Part shown: positions 12,661-25,060 of the stretch, in pieces
Layout of the letters: each line of letters begins with the position of its first letter
How positions within the stretch are numbered: the stretch's first letter is position 1
Origin: Atrichornis clamosus
Taxonomy: Eukaryota > Chordata > Aves > Passeriformes > Menuridae
Direction of reading: 5' to 3'
Assembly (NCBI GenBank): GCA_013400975.1
Contig: WBMZ01008618.1
Span: 310,001 to 374,000, forward strand
Length of the DNA: 64,000 bases
Notes under the pieces: model-generated
The model's database searches: none
What the model was told of the DNA's origin: nothing
The model's input: only the letters and a program-made list of their open reading frames with translations
Made by a program: the position numbers and the translations under genes

Positions 12661-13929
12661 CAGTGACTTGGGTTCTTATCTTATGCTGTCAGCTCTGCGA
12701 GGCTCCATTTCACCTTAAAATGTTGCTGCTTATTCTGCTCGGGGTGACTGCGCGGGCGGGGACGAGAGTGTGGAGAGGAACAAATAAATGCCCTCAGCAT
12801 CTGGCCAGGGCGATCGCTCCAGGGCCTGCCTTGGTCCTGACTGCCCACCCATGGCTGAGCACTTCTCGCGGCACTTAAAGCAGACTGTGTGACACATCAG
12901 GGATGACAAAAAGTCCAGCTACTGCAGCATGGTCAGGAGCACAGAGAACTGGCATATGGTGTGTTCACAGCTCCGAACTAAGAGACCAGCAACCACTCTG
13001 CCTCTGTACCCTCCCTCAAGGCACAGGGGCTCTTGTGGCACTCCAGCCCTGGAGGACATGCACAACATCCTGCCTGTCCTCTGCCAGAAGTGTTCCTGGT
13101 GTCAGGAGCTCCTTGCTGCAGGCTGCAGCCTTGCTCATGGGTTTGTGGGGTGCCTTGGCCCCCAGCACCTCATTCCTCAGATGTCACTATGAGCTGGCAG
13201 CCACTCTTTGGATGGCTTCTTGCTGTTTCTGCTGCAGTCACTGTCAGCACCTCACAACCCCTGTTCCCTGCCTTTCCTGCACTCCTTCTTTCCTGCCCTG
13301 CTCCATCTTTTCTTCCCCTCCAAGATGTCCTTGACTTGCTGTCTCTCATTTCCCCTTCTCTCCTTATCAGATTTGAAATCCATAAATGCATCAATCCCAA
13401 CCCCTGCCCACCTCAGAGCTGGAGACACTAGAATTTACCTCAGTTCTCCCAGAAAGACCAGACTGCTGCTTTCTGCACCTCAAAGGGCAGCTGACACAGG
13501 CAAAAGTCACTCCTCATCACCCTGGGCCTCAGCAGCAGGGTGCCTTGTGCTTTTGTTTCAGAAATGGTTTTATTTTGTATCTCCATGTTGTTGCTGGTCC
13601 CATGCCTCATGAAAACACCCACAGCCATATAAAACTTTTCCCTTTTTGATAGCCAGCTTTGCAAATTCTTTTGGACTCCTATCCCTGGAAACAGCAGATG
13701 GCTTCTGACCAAAAAGTCACTCCATCAATATAATGCTTAATGCTAGGGGATAAGACTGCTGCTTTACTATGCATCCTGGATACATAAACCCAGTTCACTT
13801 CATCATCTCCAAGCTCCCTTCACTTGCCACCTGTTATCCTGCTCCTGTGGATCAGAGCGCTCCCAGATCATCTCTGTTTCCCAGAGGTGTGACGGGCACT
13901 GCTCGCTGCTCACCCGCAGCCTGAGCTGG
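12661..13929. other. GC-richer segment with a pyrimidine-rich tract
   Basis: A small CpG cluster lies at about 12737-12815. A pyrimidine-rich stretch runs from about 13255 to 13370. Several overlapping frames of 60-143 codons are artefacts of the biased composition: their peptides are rich in Cys, Ser, Leu and Pro and show no domain. No gene is called. Confidence 0.6.
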
Positions 13930-14480
13930 CTTAAGGTGACAGCAGAGGCTTCTGCAAATGCTTCCTACTGCAATAGGTTCTCCCCAAAAATTTGTCTGGC
14001 AATATTTATATCCCAAACTTCTGAATTTAAAACAATCCGAGTGTTACAGATGGGCCACCAGGTCACACTGTCCCTCTGTTTTGATACTGTTCTCAACCTT
14101 TGCTGGCTTCTGGGTTAATAAAAACACCTTCATAAATTACATTCCTTTGCTTCTTTATTTTCAGCAGAACGTTTTTTTACATAAATGAACGTGTTCACCT
14201 TGCAGCGTTTACAACCCAGATGTTGGTGCTTTTTGTTAATGAAAAAGGACCCCAAAGTGAATTGACTATAAGGTGAGGATACGTTAAAAAGTAAAAACAA
14301 AGCCATGAAGTCAGTTCCTGTATTTTGCACTGGCTGAGCTCTTAGAAATGCAGGAAGACAGTAAAGCATAATAAAAAGAGAAGTTAAGTGCAAATGTCTA
14401 TTCTTTTTTTTTTTTACTTGAATCATTGAATATGCTTTGAATAATAAAGATCAGGGCTTTTTATTTTAAATGAGAGGTTT
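13930..14480. promoter_or_regulatory. AT-rich block, possible conserved noncoding element
   Basis: This block is AT-rich with TTTACATAAATGAACG-like and TTAATGAAAA words, forkhead-like and POU-like half-sites, and no usable open frame. It contains a run of T at about 14404-14415. The call rests only on composition. Confidence 0.22.
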
Positions 14481-17400
14481 TTAACAGATTGTTTCAATGT
14501 AAAGCAATGTTGTGTTGCTGGGAAAAGACACCATCTTACTAAACTAATTCACACTTGTTTTTGAGGAGTATGAGTGTGTAGGGGGCAGGGAGAGATACTA
14601 CCCACCTGCTTTGGGAAGACCAAGTGCTGGAAGGTGTGTTTGGACGTGCCTCAGGTCTGTTTTGACTATGCAATTTACTGTGTGTATATATGAGAAGCCA
14701 GAAGAGAGAGCAGGTAGTGGAGGAGTCACTAGTAGTAGTTGAACTATCGATGCTGTGGGCTGAAAATAAAAACAAGATTTATCTGACACCAAGAGACAGC
14801 TCTTTAACCAAAGGGGATGGTTGGAACACGGGTTGTTGCAGAGGGGTTGTGTTTCTCAGAGAGTGTGGAACCCAGAACGCACCTTGGGAGCATCAGCAAA
14901 GGTGTGCACGGGGCATGGCGCAGGAGTTGGGAAGGATGATGTGTGTAAGGAGGGTTTGTGTGCAGTCACTGCTGTCTGTGAGGCCGTGGTTTGCATCCCA
15001 GCACTGCCGAAGGACAGCACTTGTTTTGGGAAGGCACAGACCACGCACTCCCTGTGCTTCGCTTTGGCTGGCTCGATGGATGTAATGCCCCAGTGCCAGG
15101 TGCCAATATGCCTCCAATCTATCGCTCACACGGAATGCTCCTTCAGCCCTCACCCTGTCCTTGTCCTGGTGCGGGAGCCCAGCAGATGGAGCAGTGTTCC
15201 TGTTCTCAGGGATGCTGGCGGTGGGGGGGATGTGTTTCAGTTCGGGGGGAGCAGGGCTGCATCCGGAGCAGCGCTACAAAAGTCAATGGAGCTGAGCTGA
15301 TCGGCCCCTGTGCATCTATAAAATACAAAATAAAAGCTTCAGTATAAAAAAATATATGTGAAATTCTCATTTTCTGTGAGGGGAGTGCTCTGTAATATAT
15401 ATATCTGAATACCTGAACAGTTTGTATAGAAAGAGATTATAATTTCCAAACTTTATATGCTCTACTGTAGATTGTTTTTACCTGAGCTCTAATTTACAGT
15501 TAAAACTTAGACAAGGGCATAACAGAATAATGCTTTCGATCACTTTGCTACTTTATGATAACTATATACTTTATTATTTTTAATAAAACACTAGTAGTTG
15601 CTGTTAGCAGTATTCCCACAGCAGCAGCCATGAGTGTCGGCACAAACAAGAACAGAGAACCCTACTCCATCTCTTTTTTTTCTTAATAAATAATTGAAGG
15701 AGAGAATGAGAAAAATATGGTGTAGGATCCAAACAATAAACAAAATCCAGGGTCAGAAAGCAGGGCACATGCTTTCTTCTCCTTTAAACCTAACTACCCA
15801 TATTTTTTTTTCTTGCTGTGGCAGAGAAATGTACTCAGCTCTTTTTGTAGTGAATTGTATCTTCAAAATAAATTTTTGTGGCAGTGCTGAGCAGCATAAC
15901 ACATCTAATGGCATATTTTCATCCATGTTACTGAGACAGCTCTCCTGCCACACAAAGCACAGCCCTGCTCCAATTATGTACTCATGGTTGTGCCTGCCCT
16001 GAGCTACCTGCTGCTCTTCAGAATGCTTGTTGCACCCAGGTAAGTTTGGAATAAAAGAGGTCATTTGGCCCCTGCAAGCTAATGGGAATCTAGCCCCTTG
16101 TAGGTTTTCTCATCTGTCTCTTAACTTCACTGATGGGGCAATAGCATCATCTTCCAGCTGCCTCGGGACACCGTGCCTTGCTGTGTCTGTGCATCTCCTT
16201 ACTTCCCAGGCCTCCTTGTTCCCGTGTATGTCTTTTGGACATCTGATTTTCCCCTCTGAGACTGCACTGCTGTGATCTCCCTCTACAGCATCTTGCTGTC
16301 AGTTTGTCTGTCTCTGTGTACGAGACACCCGGTGTTCAGTGCTAATTCTGCTGCATTTCAAAAGCGTTAGAAGTTTTTAGCTGCAAAGCAGACCTAACAG
16401 GAATGTAAATAGCTTCCTCTGAACACAGGTATTTTACATTAGTGAGGCACGTCTGTTTGGCAGGCTTCCCTCCGTTTCAGTAGGGCTAAATTTGGCTTCT
16501 TTTCAACCATTTTACCTGGTTACACAAGGTAAGCAGTAGAAGTGAGCTTTGGCTTGCTGTGTTAACTAACCTGTATGAATTTCATTTGCCTGGTGTTTAT
16601 ATTTCTAGTTTTGTGCCTGTAGCAGGAAAAAATAGTGGCCCCTATCACATAATTTCAACTCTCTTAAAAAACTAATGGGAACTGCTACAAAATCTTAGCT
16701 AACAAATAGATTTAAACTTCAGTTTGACCTCCTTAGCCAAGAAAAACAAAAGCTGAGAAGAGATTAGTTTTCTGTCTGGGAGCACATCAAGGGGCAAAAG
16801 CCCAAGCGGGTGGGGAAGAGCTTTTTCAGCTGAGGATAATACTTGCAGGAGAACAAAGAGGGCTAGATTTTTCATGAATTAATTTAGAATGCTAGAAGCT
16901 TCTTCATGTCTGATCAGGGCAGTTCTAGGACAAAGGCACAGTAGGAGCATCAGGCAAAACCCAAAGCTGGATTTTTAAAGGAGCATCCTCAGGGTGTGAA
17001 AGGGATTATGGGGGTGAGTCCTGCAGAAGCCTGGACTCACTGCCCAAGGAGTCCTTCACAGTCCACTCCTGCTTGTTCCTGTGTTAAAACCATTTAATGC
17101 TCCAGTTGGAATTACTCTGAGGTATAGAAAAAAGCATTTCTTGTGGTTGCATTGCTTGGGAAGAGTTACTGCTGAGCTGGGAGGAGTAACCAGCAACTCC
17201 CAGGCTCACTGCCTGTTGCTGTTTCAAGGCTCTTGGCAGATAGATTGAGCTCATGTCTCTTGCATCTGATTTAACCCACTGCCTGCTCTGAACCCCTTTT
17301 TGCCTTTCCATCAGGCCTATGTTTCTGACTTTGAAAGCCACTCTGTCCTTGCCTCCCTCTCTGGAAATCTTAGCCCACACCTTTCTGCTACTCCAGCCCC

Positions 17401-18589
17401 TTAACCTCATCCACACCCCCAGCTGCCCTGCATCTTCCCAGGAGCCATGATCTGCATCTGCCATCTTCAGGTGTCTCATCTGGACCCAGAGCTCCATTCT
17501 TTAACACCTGCTCCTCTCTGGAGTCTCACCCAGCCTGAGCACACACCTGGAGTGACTCGGACTGCCTTCCTCCTCCTGTGCTCTGTGCCCCTCGCTGCAT
17601 CTCCTGTCCCAGTGCTAGAACATCTTACACCTGCTCTCAGCAGGGTTCTGTGGATGTTAGAGCCAAATTTCCAAATGTGCCTGGTGGACTGTTACGTTTT
17701 GACATGGTGTTGATGACACTTGCTCAGGACAGCTTTGCTGAGCACAGCCGTAGCACTCAATTTTATTATTAAGTGCTCTGTTTTAAGTTGGATACAGGGA
17801 AGAAACTTAAATCAGCGGAATTCTGGGTGTGATGGATGTATTTTCTGTGAGAGATGGTCCAATTAGAGTATCAGATGTTTCTTTGAGTACCTCTCTTGGA
17901 TATTTCATCAACTTTGCCAGCAGTTAGAAGCCACAAGAACAGATGAGGCTTTGTTAAGAGCAGTTTTCTGTAGTCTGCTGTGAGCTTGGAGTTTGGTGCT
18001 TGGGTGAAAGTGATGCTTCTCCATGGTTTCCCATGACTCTGCCAGAGTGGCTCCCCGCAGATTGTGGCTGTCCTTCCCATCAGGATGAGAGTCTGTGGGT
18101 CTGCAGTACCCTGGGACAGATCCCTGGATCACCAGCCCCCGGAGCAGCGGTGTCACTGCGCAGGACAAAGGGGGGCTGTTGTGCAGGCAGGCACTGCAGC
18201 AATTCAGCATGCATGGCAGCAGCGCATTACAGCTTTGTACTGCTAAAACGGGGGGCCAATCTACCTGATCCATCTGCTGTCAAATTAATGTCCAAAGCTG
18301 CCTTTTGAATTCAGGTCTTTCACAAGGAGCAGCCTGAGTGACAGCTACGGGAAAGAATACAGAGATGTGAATTTCCTGCACTATAACTCTTGAAGACTAA
18401 AATAGTTGGTATTCATAGTTCAGCTTAGCTTTGGCAGGGCGCTCTGAAATCATAAGTTACACAAAGGAGAAACCATGTGTGCTCAGATACACTAGATCTT
18501 TTTTTATTGTTATTGTACTAACTCTTCATTTCTAAGTAGCTGCATGCCAGGTGCATGCCATTTCCCATCCCACCTTACAACAGACTTTT
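14481..18589. other. Non-genic unique sequence
   Basis: No gene is supported. At 14690-15300 a GC-richer patch gives overlapping frames of up to 159 codons on both strands, with no domain. A short AT dinucleotide run occurs at about 15396-15404 within an AT-rich tract (15340-15720). Pyrimidine-rich sequence is found around 17330-17640. Nothing else stands out. Confidence 0.65.
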
Positions 18590-18815
18590 AAATTATGAAA
18601 ACATTTTTCGTCTGAACTTTGGCTAAAGGACATCTAAAGCTCTGTGAGTATTGCTGGTCTCCCAGAGACAGACTCAATAAACTTCTGGCACTTTGCAAGT
18701 AGCACAAGATAATATTTTACTTGATTATAAAGTTTGTGCACCTTGCCTTAGTAGTACTAATACCTCGGAGGAACAAAAGAACATTTTTAGCATTTCATTT
18801 GCATAATGGCTGAAT
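18590..18815. promoter_or_regulatory. AT-rich block, possible conserved noncoding element
   Basis: The block has low CpG content and words such as TTTGCATAAT (octamer-like, near 18799), TTGATTATAAAG and TAATATTTTAC, with no open frame. Composition resembles deeply conserved vertebrate enhancers; conservation itself was not tested. Confidence 0.27.
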
Positions 18816-19559
18816 TTGTTACCTGTTGAATAGGTACCCTGGGGGTCCTTTGATTTGCTGTGGAGCTCTGTATGGCACAGAAACAAACACAGGAGTTAGT
18901 AGCACCAGTGGAGTTTGGGTACTTTTTGGCTTGTCAGTGTCTTGCTACTCAAACCCCATTAATTTGCCACCTGCAGATTATGTGACTTCGTGCACTTGCT
19001 TATCCTGTTGCTGATTAGCCAACCATGAAGTGCAGAGAGAAACCCATGACTTCAAGGAGAGTTTCAAGGATGGTTGTGGACAACAGAGCATTTGGGAGCA
19101 GGGTGCTGTGAGCCCCGGCTTCCTGAGCCCACAAACTGGACGGGCACTCAGCAGGTGCAAAAAAGGGTTTCCTGACCCTGTCTTAGAGCAGACTGAGGAG
19201 CAGGGAGGGAGTTTCTCCATCGTGCAAGGCAGCCCAGCAAGCGAGTGAGCCCTGGAGCCAGAAGCCATTTAGCACAGCAGCTGTCAGAGCAAGATCCCAG
19301 CGAGGATGATGCTGATGGCCTGGGCATGTTCCTCAGCTCTCACATACCCACTGGGGCTGTCCAGTATGACAGAGAGCTTGTGTTGGAAATGTGAATCTCA
19401 AAACACTGCCTTCTATTGCTCAGTGCCATAACCTATTCACAAGCCATCCTTACCCTACAACTTGCATTGACAAGTACTTCCAACATGGAAACAGTGAACC
19501 CACTTTGTTACTCCATATGCCAAGATAAAATTCCCATAAATTTATTCAAGAATTTTTGC

Positions 19560-19900
19560 TACGTAAAGGAATGCGCTATCTGAATAATTAATTTTTATTA
19601 TTTCGCTTAACAGTTTGACACTTGCAAGCCTAAAGAAGGGGAAACGTGTTGTGGTGACATAAATGAAAAGTAATGAAAATTGAGTAGATACATACATTTA
19701 AAGAGAGTTAGTTAAACTGCATTTAACCTGAGTGTGAACAATCATTCAGAATTAGCGAACTCTTCATTTGCTATAATTTACTTTGAAAGTGGATTAAGGT
19801 AAATTGAATTAAGGCCTCTTTAATTTTAAATAGAAGCATCTACATAGTGATGCAATTAAACTAATATGTTCTGAGAGTTAATTTGAATAACAGATCCAGA
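19560..19900. promoter_or_regulatory. AT-rich homeodomain-motif block, possible conserved noncoding element
   Basis: Dense TAAT/ATTA cores occur over about 340 bases, including AATAATTAATTTTTATTATT near 19584, GTAATGAAAATTGAG, TTTAATTTTAAAT and GCAATTAAACTAAT. No repeat family and no open frame is seen. The block begins a run of three similar blocks reaching 21.6 kb. Confidence 0.32.
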
Positions 19901-20459
19901 CCGATGAAAAGGACTATGGGGCAGTTGCTTGGTTTGAAGAATCCTGTTCAGATGGGCACTGGAAAGTATTAGCTCATTTCAGAGATGCAGGAAAATGTCC
20001 TTGGAACAGGCTCTCCCTGTCCTGAGCCATGTAAGGATTCTTGGACACCATCTGCAAAACTTTTCCAAGAAACTTGTGCTGCTCAACCTGTGGATCCTCT
20101 GCAGCTCTCTGAGCCTCTTGGCTCTGGGCTCTTTTCCTCAGGGAGGATAATACAGCAATGGTTGTTTTTTCATGGGGCTGTAACTTCAGAAGCGAACTCA
20201 GAGAAGGTGGTTGGTAAGAGTTATTTCAAACCTTCACCAAATTTTGAATGACTGAAAATTTAAAGTGATTATTGTCATCCTTCTCTGGTTCCAGATCACA
20301 GAGTAAATGTTTGCTTTTTTTAGCCAAAACTTTCTCTGTATTCCAGCCCAAGAAGGAACATACAGGTGCAGTGTCTATACTGCTGGAGACTGATATATTG
20401 TTTTTTTTTCCCCCCCCAAAGACTACACTTGTCTTAATTTCCTCTCAATTACACTCAGG

Positions 20460-20960
20460 CATTAACTAATACTGACTAACTACGGCCCAAAATAATTATT
20501 GCTATCTGTTCCCTTTGTAAATATAACTCCAGCTTTGAGCTAGAAGAATAATGGCATATTTACAGAAGGCAGCTAATTAAATTGAGCTTCAATTGCTTTC
20601 AGTTTGCCAGAAGGAGCCATTTTCACAGCAAAAAATGTGTGCAAGCCTGCATGCTTACCAGGAACAACTTGGTATAACATAATTCAGAGTTCCCAAGACA
20701 AAAATTCAGTTCAAGACAAATTTACACTGGCAATAAAAATCTCATTAAGGAAGATATGAAGATCTCTCTACTACACCACGACAGTTAAAAGAGGTTATCA
20801 TTTTTTCAGTTTATTTAAGGAACAGTATATATTTCATTGTTCCAGAGCAGCTGTAATTGCAAGTGTCTTTCAAACACTGCTTGCAGTGATGCATTTGTCT
20901 TATGACTGTAACTTCAGAACCAGGCTGTTGATGCATCTTCATTAGGACAGGAGAAGATGC
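20460..20960. promoter_or_regulatory. AT-rich block with repeated TGATGCAT words
   Basis: The left half (20460-20780) contains AATAATTATTG, AGCTAATTAAATTGAG, TTCAATTG and CAATAAAAATCTCATTAAGG. The right half has TGATGCAT at 20887-20894 and again at 20929-20936, 42 bases apart. No open frame or repeat body is present. It is a candidate enhancer by composition only. Confidence 0.32.
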
Positions 20961-21140
20961 TGGAGTTTCAAAATTCTTCAATGCAATAGTTCAATTTTTC
21001 CCTATTTTTTCCACCCCTGAGTCTTGGAAAGTCTCTCTCCCCTCTATTATTCGTCCACCTGCAAAAACTTCCAATGGTCACAACTTGTCTCGTGTTTGCA
21101 CCCTCTTTTTTTCCTTTGAGATGTTTAGCTAAAACCATTC

Positions 21141-21402
21141 ATGATAATTACAGAGCAGCAGTCCTCCTGCAAATCAGAGTTTGAAAGAACCATTCTTGCT
21201 GAAGCCTGTTGTTACCAGTGCCCAGGGCCTTTTCTGTTCTGCAAAAACAAAAACAGGGGGATTGTTTCAGAGTGTTTTCTTCCTCCACAACAAAAAAATG
21301 TGTTCCTCTTGGCCCAGCATTCAGATGGAGAAGCCTGGCCCACTGATTGTTATTTGCAGTCTTCCTTGCAATAGTTCACTGGGTTGTTGGATGAAATGCT
21401 AA
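21141..21402. other. Non-genic spacer
   Basis: Short open frames cover this interval in two plus-strand frames, but neither peptide resembles a known protein. No repeat or RNA is seen. Confidence 0.5.
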
Positions 21403-21404
21403 TT

Positions 21405-21620
21405 TTCTTCTCCTGTCTGCATATCATTCCTGAATTTGTTTTTATCTGTTCGAAATAATGATTTGGCAGACATCAGCACTTTTCCAATGTTTAATTATTT
21501 AATTTAATTTTGTAGTAAATGAGAATAATGGGGCTTAATTTTGCTATTTATGTGTTGATTGGTAATTATGGAGATGGCAGGAGATCTGGCTTTACAAACC
21601 AAAATTAAGTGACCTCTCCA
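21405..21620. promoter_or_regulatory. AT-rich homeodomain cluster, possible conserved noncoding element
   Basis: The core at about 21487-21515 reads as consecutive TTAAT/ATTTAA words (TTTAATTATTTAATTTAAT), followed by GGGGCTTAATTTTGC and GGTAATTATGG. Several overlapping homeodomain cores in 100 bases, with GATGGCAGG-type flanks, suggest a regulatory element. Function is inferred. Confidence 0.32.
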
Positions 21621-23439
21621 TGAGGATGGCTTGGCTCATGTCCTTCACTCGTTGCATGACAGTGGAGAAGGCACGGAAGCAAAGGTCACTGAGCTACGTT
21701 CAGGTTACAGGAAGGTGAGATGTGGAAATTTGTAATGTAAAACTGTATTATACGAACAGAAATTAGTACCAAGAGTGAGACACAACTTGCTGGGCAAAGA
21801 CTGCTCCAACCAGCTCCTCTTCTGATACAATGGAGCTTTCCTTTCTTTAACAGGAGATGGGCACTGTTGTGCCTCAGAGGGCTGAGGAGCGTGGGGGAAT
21901 TCAGATAAGTGGATTGTAGGAGTGTCTGAGCTTGAAGCTGGGGCTGAGGATACCTGGCTCTACTTTCTATTTCTGCCACAGAAGAATTCTATGCACTCCA
22001 GCAAGTTCCTCGTTTTATCTTGCTGTAGTGTTGCATTTACCATATTTTTGGTCTACCTTGCTTAGTTTGAATGTCAATGCTTTGAGAAAGGAATTATCAT
22101 TAAAAGGGTATAAGAGAGGCAGGTCTGGCTTCCTTTGAAGCTATGGAACAGGGATGGAAAATAATACCACAAGACATGCACCAGTATCTGGTGGCTGGAG
22201 ATTGTCTTTGGTGATCCAGGACCTGGTGGGATGGAGGTGTGGTGGGTGAGCTCTCACCATCCTGGCTCTGCTGGAGACTTGTCTTAGAAGAAATTTGGAG
22301 TTTGGTTTGCACGTTGACCAAACAAGGACTGAGCTGCACCTTCCTCTCAGGGTGGCTCTGCTGTCACTGCTGCGGGTTTGCAGTGCTGGTTTGGCTCCCC
22401 TGGCTGATCCCGCTGCTGGCCCCACACAGAGGGTCAGCCGGGCCAAAGCTCTGGGCTGAGACACATTGGGCTTGACCTAGCAAGAGAGAGAAGAGCTTTT
22501 GTTACCCTCTGCCAGAAGCACTGCGGGTATTTGCAGGGATTGGGAAAAGCTACACCAGCTTCTTTGAATTTAGCCTCAAAATCTAATTTCAAAGGCAACC
22601 GCGTGCAAATTTCCAACTGTCTTTTAGTCTTAGTATTGAAAGCCCCTTGCATTCCCCCAGTGGCAATGCTCAGCAGCCCTTGAAATTATTTCCAGCATGT
22701 ATTTTAAGTTTCCAAAGAAGAAAGTACAGGGAAAAAAAAAGAAATCTAGATTCTCCTCAGTGATGTTGCATCAATACTTGGCTGATCTGTGTAATGCGAA
22801 GCACAGCAGAGCAGAGCTGAGCTACCAGTTGCTGGCTAACGAGAGGATTAGATTTGCCTGCAGATGGGCTGGCATAACTTAAGCAAGAGGGCAAACAAGT
22901 AGTAAAGTCAAACTCGGATTCTGGGTGAAGGTGATGCAGCTTTTAAAGAGCATCAGCAGCACAGCGGGCAGGAAAGCAAAGCGAATGCAATTGTTTGGCC
23001 AGGGCCTGAAGAGCATTTTGCACTGAGTCAGTTCAGCTTTGCTTAGTGTTGTTACTACTACTAATTGTATTTATGTTCCTGGCCAGCCCAGGTGCTCTGG
23101 GGTTTAAATGTGACAGTCAAATCCAATCAAAATATATTCACAGTCTCTCAAGTAGGATCTCTTTAACAAATAGCATCCTCCAAGGTGGACTGGAGATCAG
23201 GGAAGCCAAACAAACTGACAGCAAAGAGTTTTCAAAGCCAAGAAAAAACATAACAGTGCCTTTTCCCATTGATCTGGGGAGGGGTAGGGATGAGAGCCCA
23301 GCCTGTGGATGTAGGAGAGGTAAGTGCTGGGGTCACCCTGTAAAGCCTGCTCAGTACTAGGGTGGTACTGAATTTCTTGAGGTTCCTTTGAGGCTTCCTC
23401 ATTGAATGCAGATGATTCAAAAAGAATGCGGCTGTTTCG
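21621..23439. other. Non-genic unique sequence
   Basis: No gene is supported. Frames of up to 107 codons around 22100-22480 overlap on both strands in GC-richer DNA and lack domains. A run of A at about 22731-22739 is a plain homopolymer. Confidence 0.65.
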
Positions 23440-24017
23440 GGGGGGTCTTTGTCAATAGTTTTGATAGTCTACAGAGCAAATTATTCAATCTCATGCTTAA
23501 ACTTTTTAATTTAATGTCTATTTAAAATCAGTTACTGTTGAAATAGAAAGTGTTGCCATGTCGCTGTAAAAGACGAACAAATTTTCCACCATTTTAAATA
23601 CAGAACAGAAATGTTTGCAGTTTATTTCTGCATTTCCTGCATGATGTCTGACAATTTTTCCATCCTCATTTATTATGAAATTTTCAACTTGGCTAGGATT
23701 TAATATCATGCTATTATATTAAATTTCCATATTTTTATTGTTCTACAAGTTTTAGAATTTACATTGATACCTTTAAGTTCCCTTTTCATATTGTCTGCTC
23801 TTCCTTGCTGCTGATATATGCTCCTTGAGATCACAGCCATGACTTTTCCATTTGTAATTGAAATTTAAAATTATTTTTACAGCCCTCATTTTAATTGGAT
23901 ATTTTTCCTTTTTAACTAAAGAAACCTTCTTTCATGGTTGAAAGAGTTGTTTGTTTGTTTGTTTTTCTTGCTTCCTGATTATTATTCACTAAGAGTTTAT
24001 TTGCCTGAAAAGCATTT
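23440..24017. promoter_or_regulatory. AT-rich block with TTTG microsatellite
   Basis: A long AT-rich interval contains TTTAATTTAATGTC, CATTTATTATGAAATTTTC and TTTTAATTGGAT. The CTGCATTTCCTGCATGATG stretch near 23627 is a local near-repeat. A short (TTTG)n tract lies at 23947-23966. There is no coding potential. It may be a conserved noncoding element. Confidence 0.28.
23947..23966. repeat. (TTTG)n microsatellite
   Basis: Four TTTG units in a row, ending in a T run. This is a simple sequence repeat of 20 bases. Confidence 0.85.
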
Positions 24018-24719
24018 TCAGTTTCTATTTTGCCTTGTTGGTTTTCTAGAGTACCAGCAGTCAGCGTTAATGGTCAAGCTGGTATCTGCAGAGAGGAATG
24101 AAATGTGGTCATGATTACTAGTAGGGAATCCGTGGTGAATATTTAGGTTGGTGATTCGTTCTCTCCATCTATTTTTTTTATCCAGGGAGATTGACTGCTG
24201 AACCACCTCAATGCAACTGCTGTATTTTTTTTCTGTTGGAAAGATATCAGTTTCTAAAGTGTTTCCTGCAGTTGAGCCCCTCTGGTAATGTAACTTCTTC
24301 CTCATATCATGGCAGATGTATTTCAGCAGGTCTGGAGGGGTCTCCGAGCGACAGCTCTTAATGCACCATACTAGCATCCTATGCTAACTGGGTCTTAAAT
24401 TTATAGACAAGTGTCTAATTCTGTTTTCTTTATGTTTAGGAAGCAAATACGGCTGTTTGAGTCAGGACAGAGCAGGAATTACAGCCATGGGTGATAAAGA
24501 GGTAAAAGGTACAAATCCAGTAAAGAACCAGTGCAAGCTGCTGACTCAGGAAGGGCCAGCAGCTGAAATTAGCTGGATAATCCAGGTGGATTAACTTCAA
24601 CTGAGCTAATATCTGATACGTGGGCAAATCACCCTCATGGGCTGGCAGGTGGGAAAGGCACACCTCGGAGACCATCAGCCCTCCTGCAGGAATGGCCAGA
24701 GGCTGAAGCTTCAAGCACC
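24018..24719. other. Non-genic sequence with a 119-codon minus-strand open frame
   Basis: The minus-strand frame 24018-24377 encodes a hydrophilic peptide without simple-sequence bias, but I do not recognise it, and frames of this length are expected by chance in 64 kb. No splice-site pair or polyadenylation context argues for an exon. Confidence 0.45.
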
Positions 24720-24850
24720 CAGACGTTCCAAGCTGAGGCTGAGGACGTGGCTACCCGGGGAGGGTCAGAGCTTGGCTGTGGGAGCGCCGCTGACAGGTCA
24801 GCGCTGCTGTCTGACTGCCCTGGGAGCAGCGAGGAGGCCGTGAGTTAAGG
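24720..24850. other. GC-rich, CpG-containing patch
   Basis: About eight CpG dinucleotides occur in roughly 125 bases, more than in surrounding DNA, with AGCGCCGCTGACAGG and CAGCGCTGC words. It is too short and too weak for a standard CpG island call. It lies just upstream of the AT-rich block at 24890-25060. Confidence 0.35.
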
Positions 24851-24889
24851 AGCTGCTCCACGGAGCTGTGCAGGCTGGATTGAGCAGGG

Positions 24890-25060
24890 GAGGGGTCGGT
24901 CAGCTGTGAGAGCTCGCCGTGGTAGGAATGAAGGAGGAAATCATAATTGCAAATAGCAGGTGAAAGCAGCTGAAATTAATTAGTACTGCAGCGTGAGGTG
25001 AAGTTGCAGAAAGCCGCACGCAGTGCTCTGTGTAACTACCTGCTGATTATCACAATCTCT
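24890..25060. promoter_or_regulatory. Mixed-composition block, possible conserved noncoding element
   Basis: The block contains GGAAATCATAATTGCAAAT (an octamer-like ATTGCAAAT), GCAGCTGAAATTAATTAGTA with an E-box CAGCTG, and TGCTGATTATCAC. Side-by-side E-box, POU and homeodomain words are common in neural or mesodermal enhancers. This is inference from motifs only. Confidence 0.33.

Noticed and set aside
14690..15300. Cluster of overlapping frames up to 159 codons
   Set aside because: Openness on both strands and in several phases indicates GC-rich, stop-poor DNA, not coding.
24018..24377. Hydrophilic 119-codon minus-strand frame
   Set aside because: The composition looks protein-like, but several frames of this length are expected by chance in a 64-kb window, and no splice or start context supports it.
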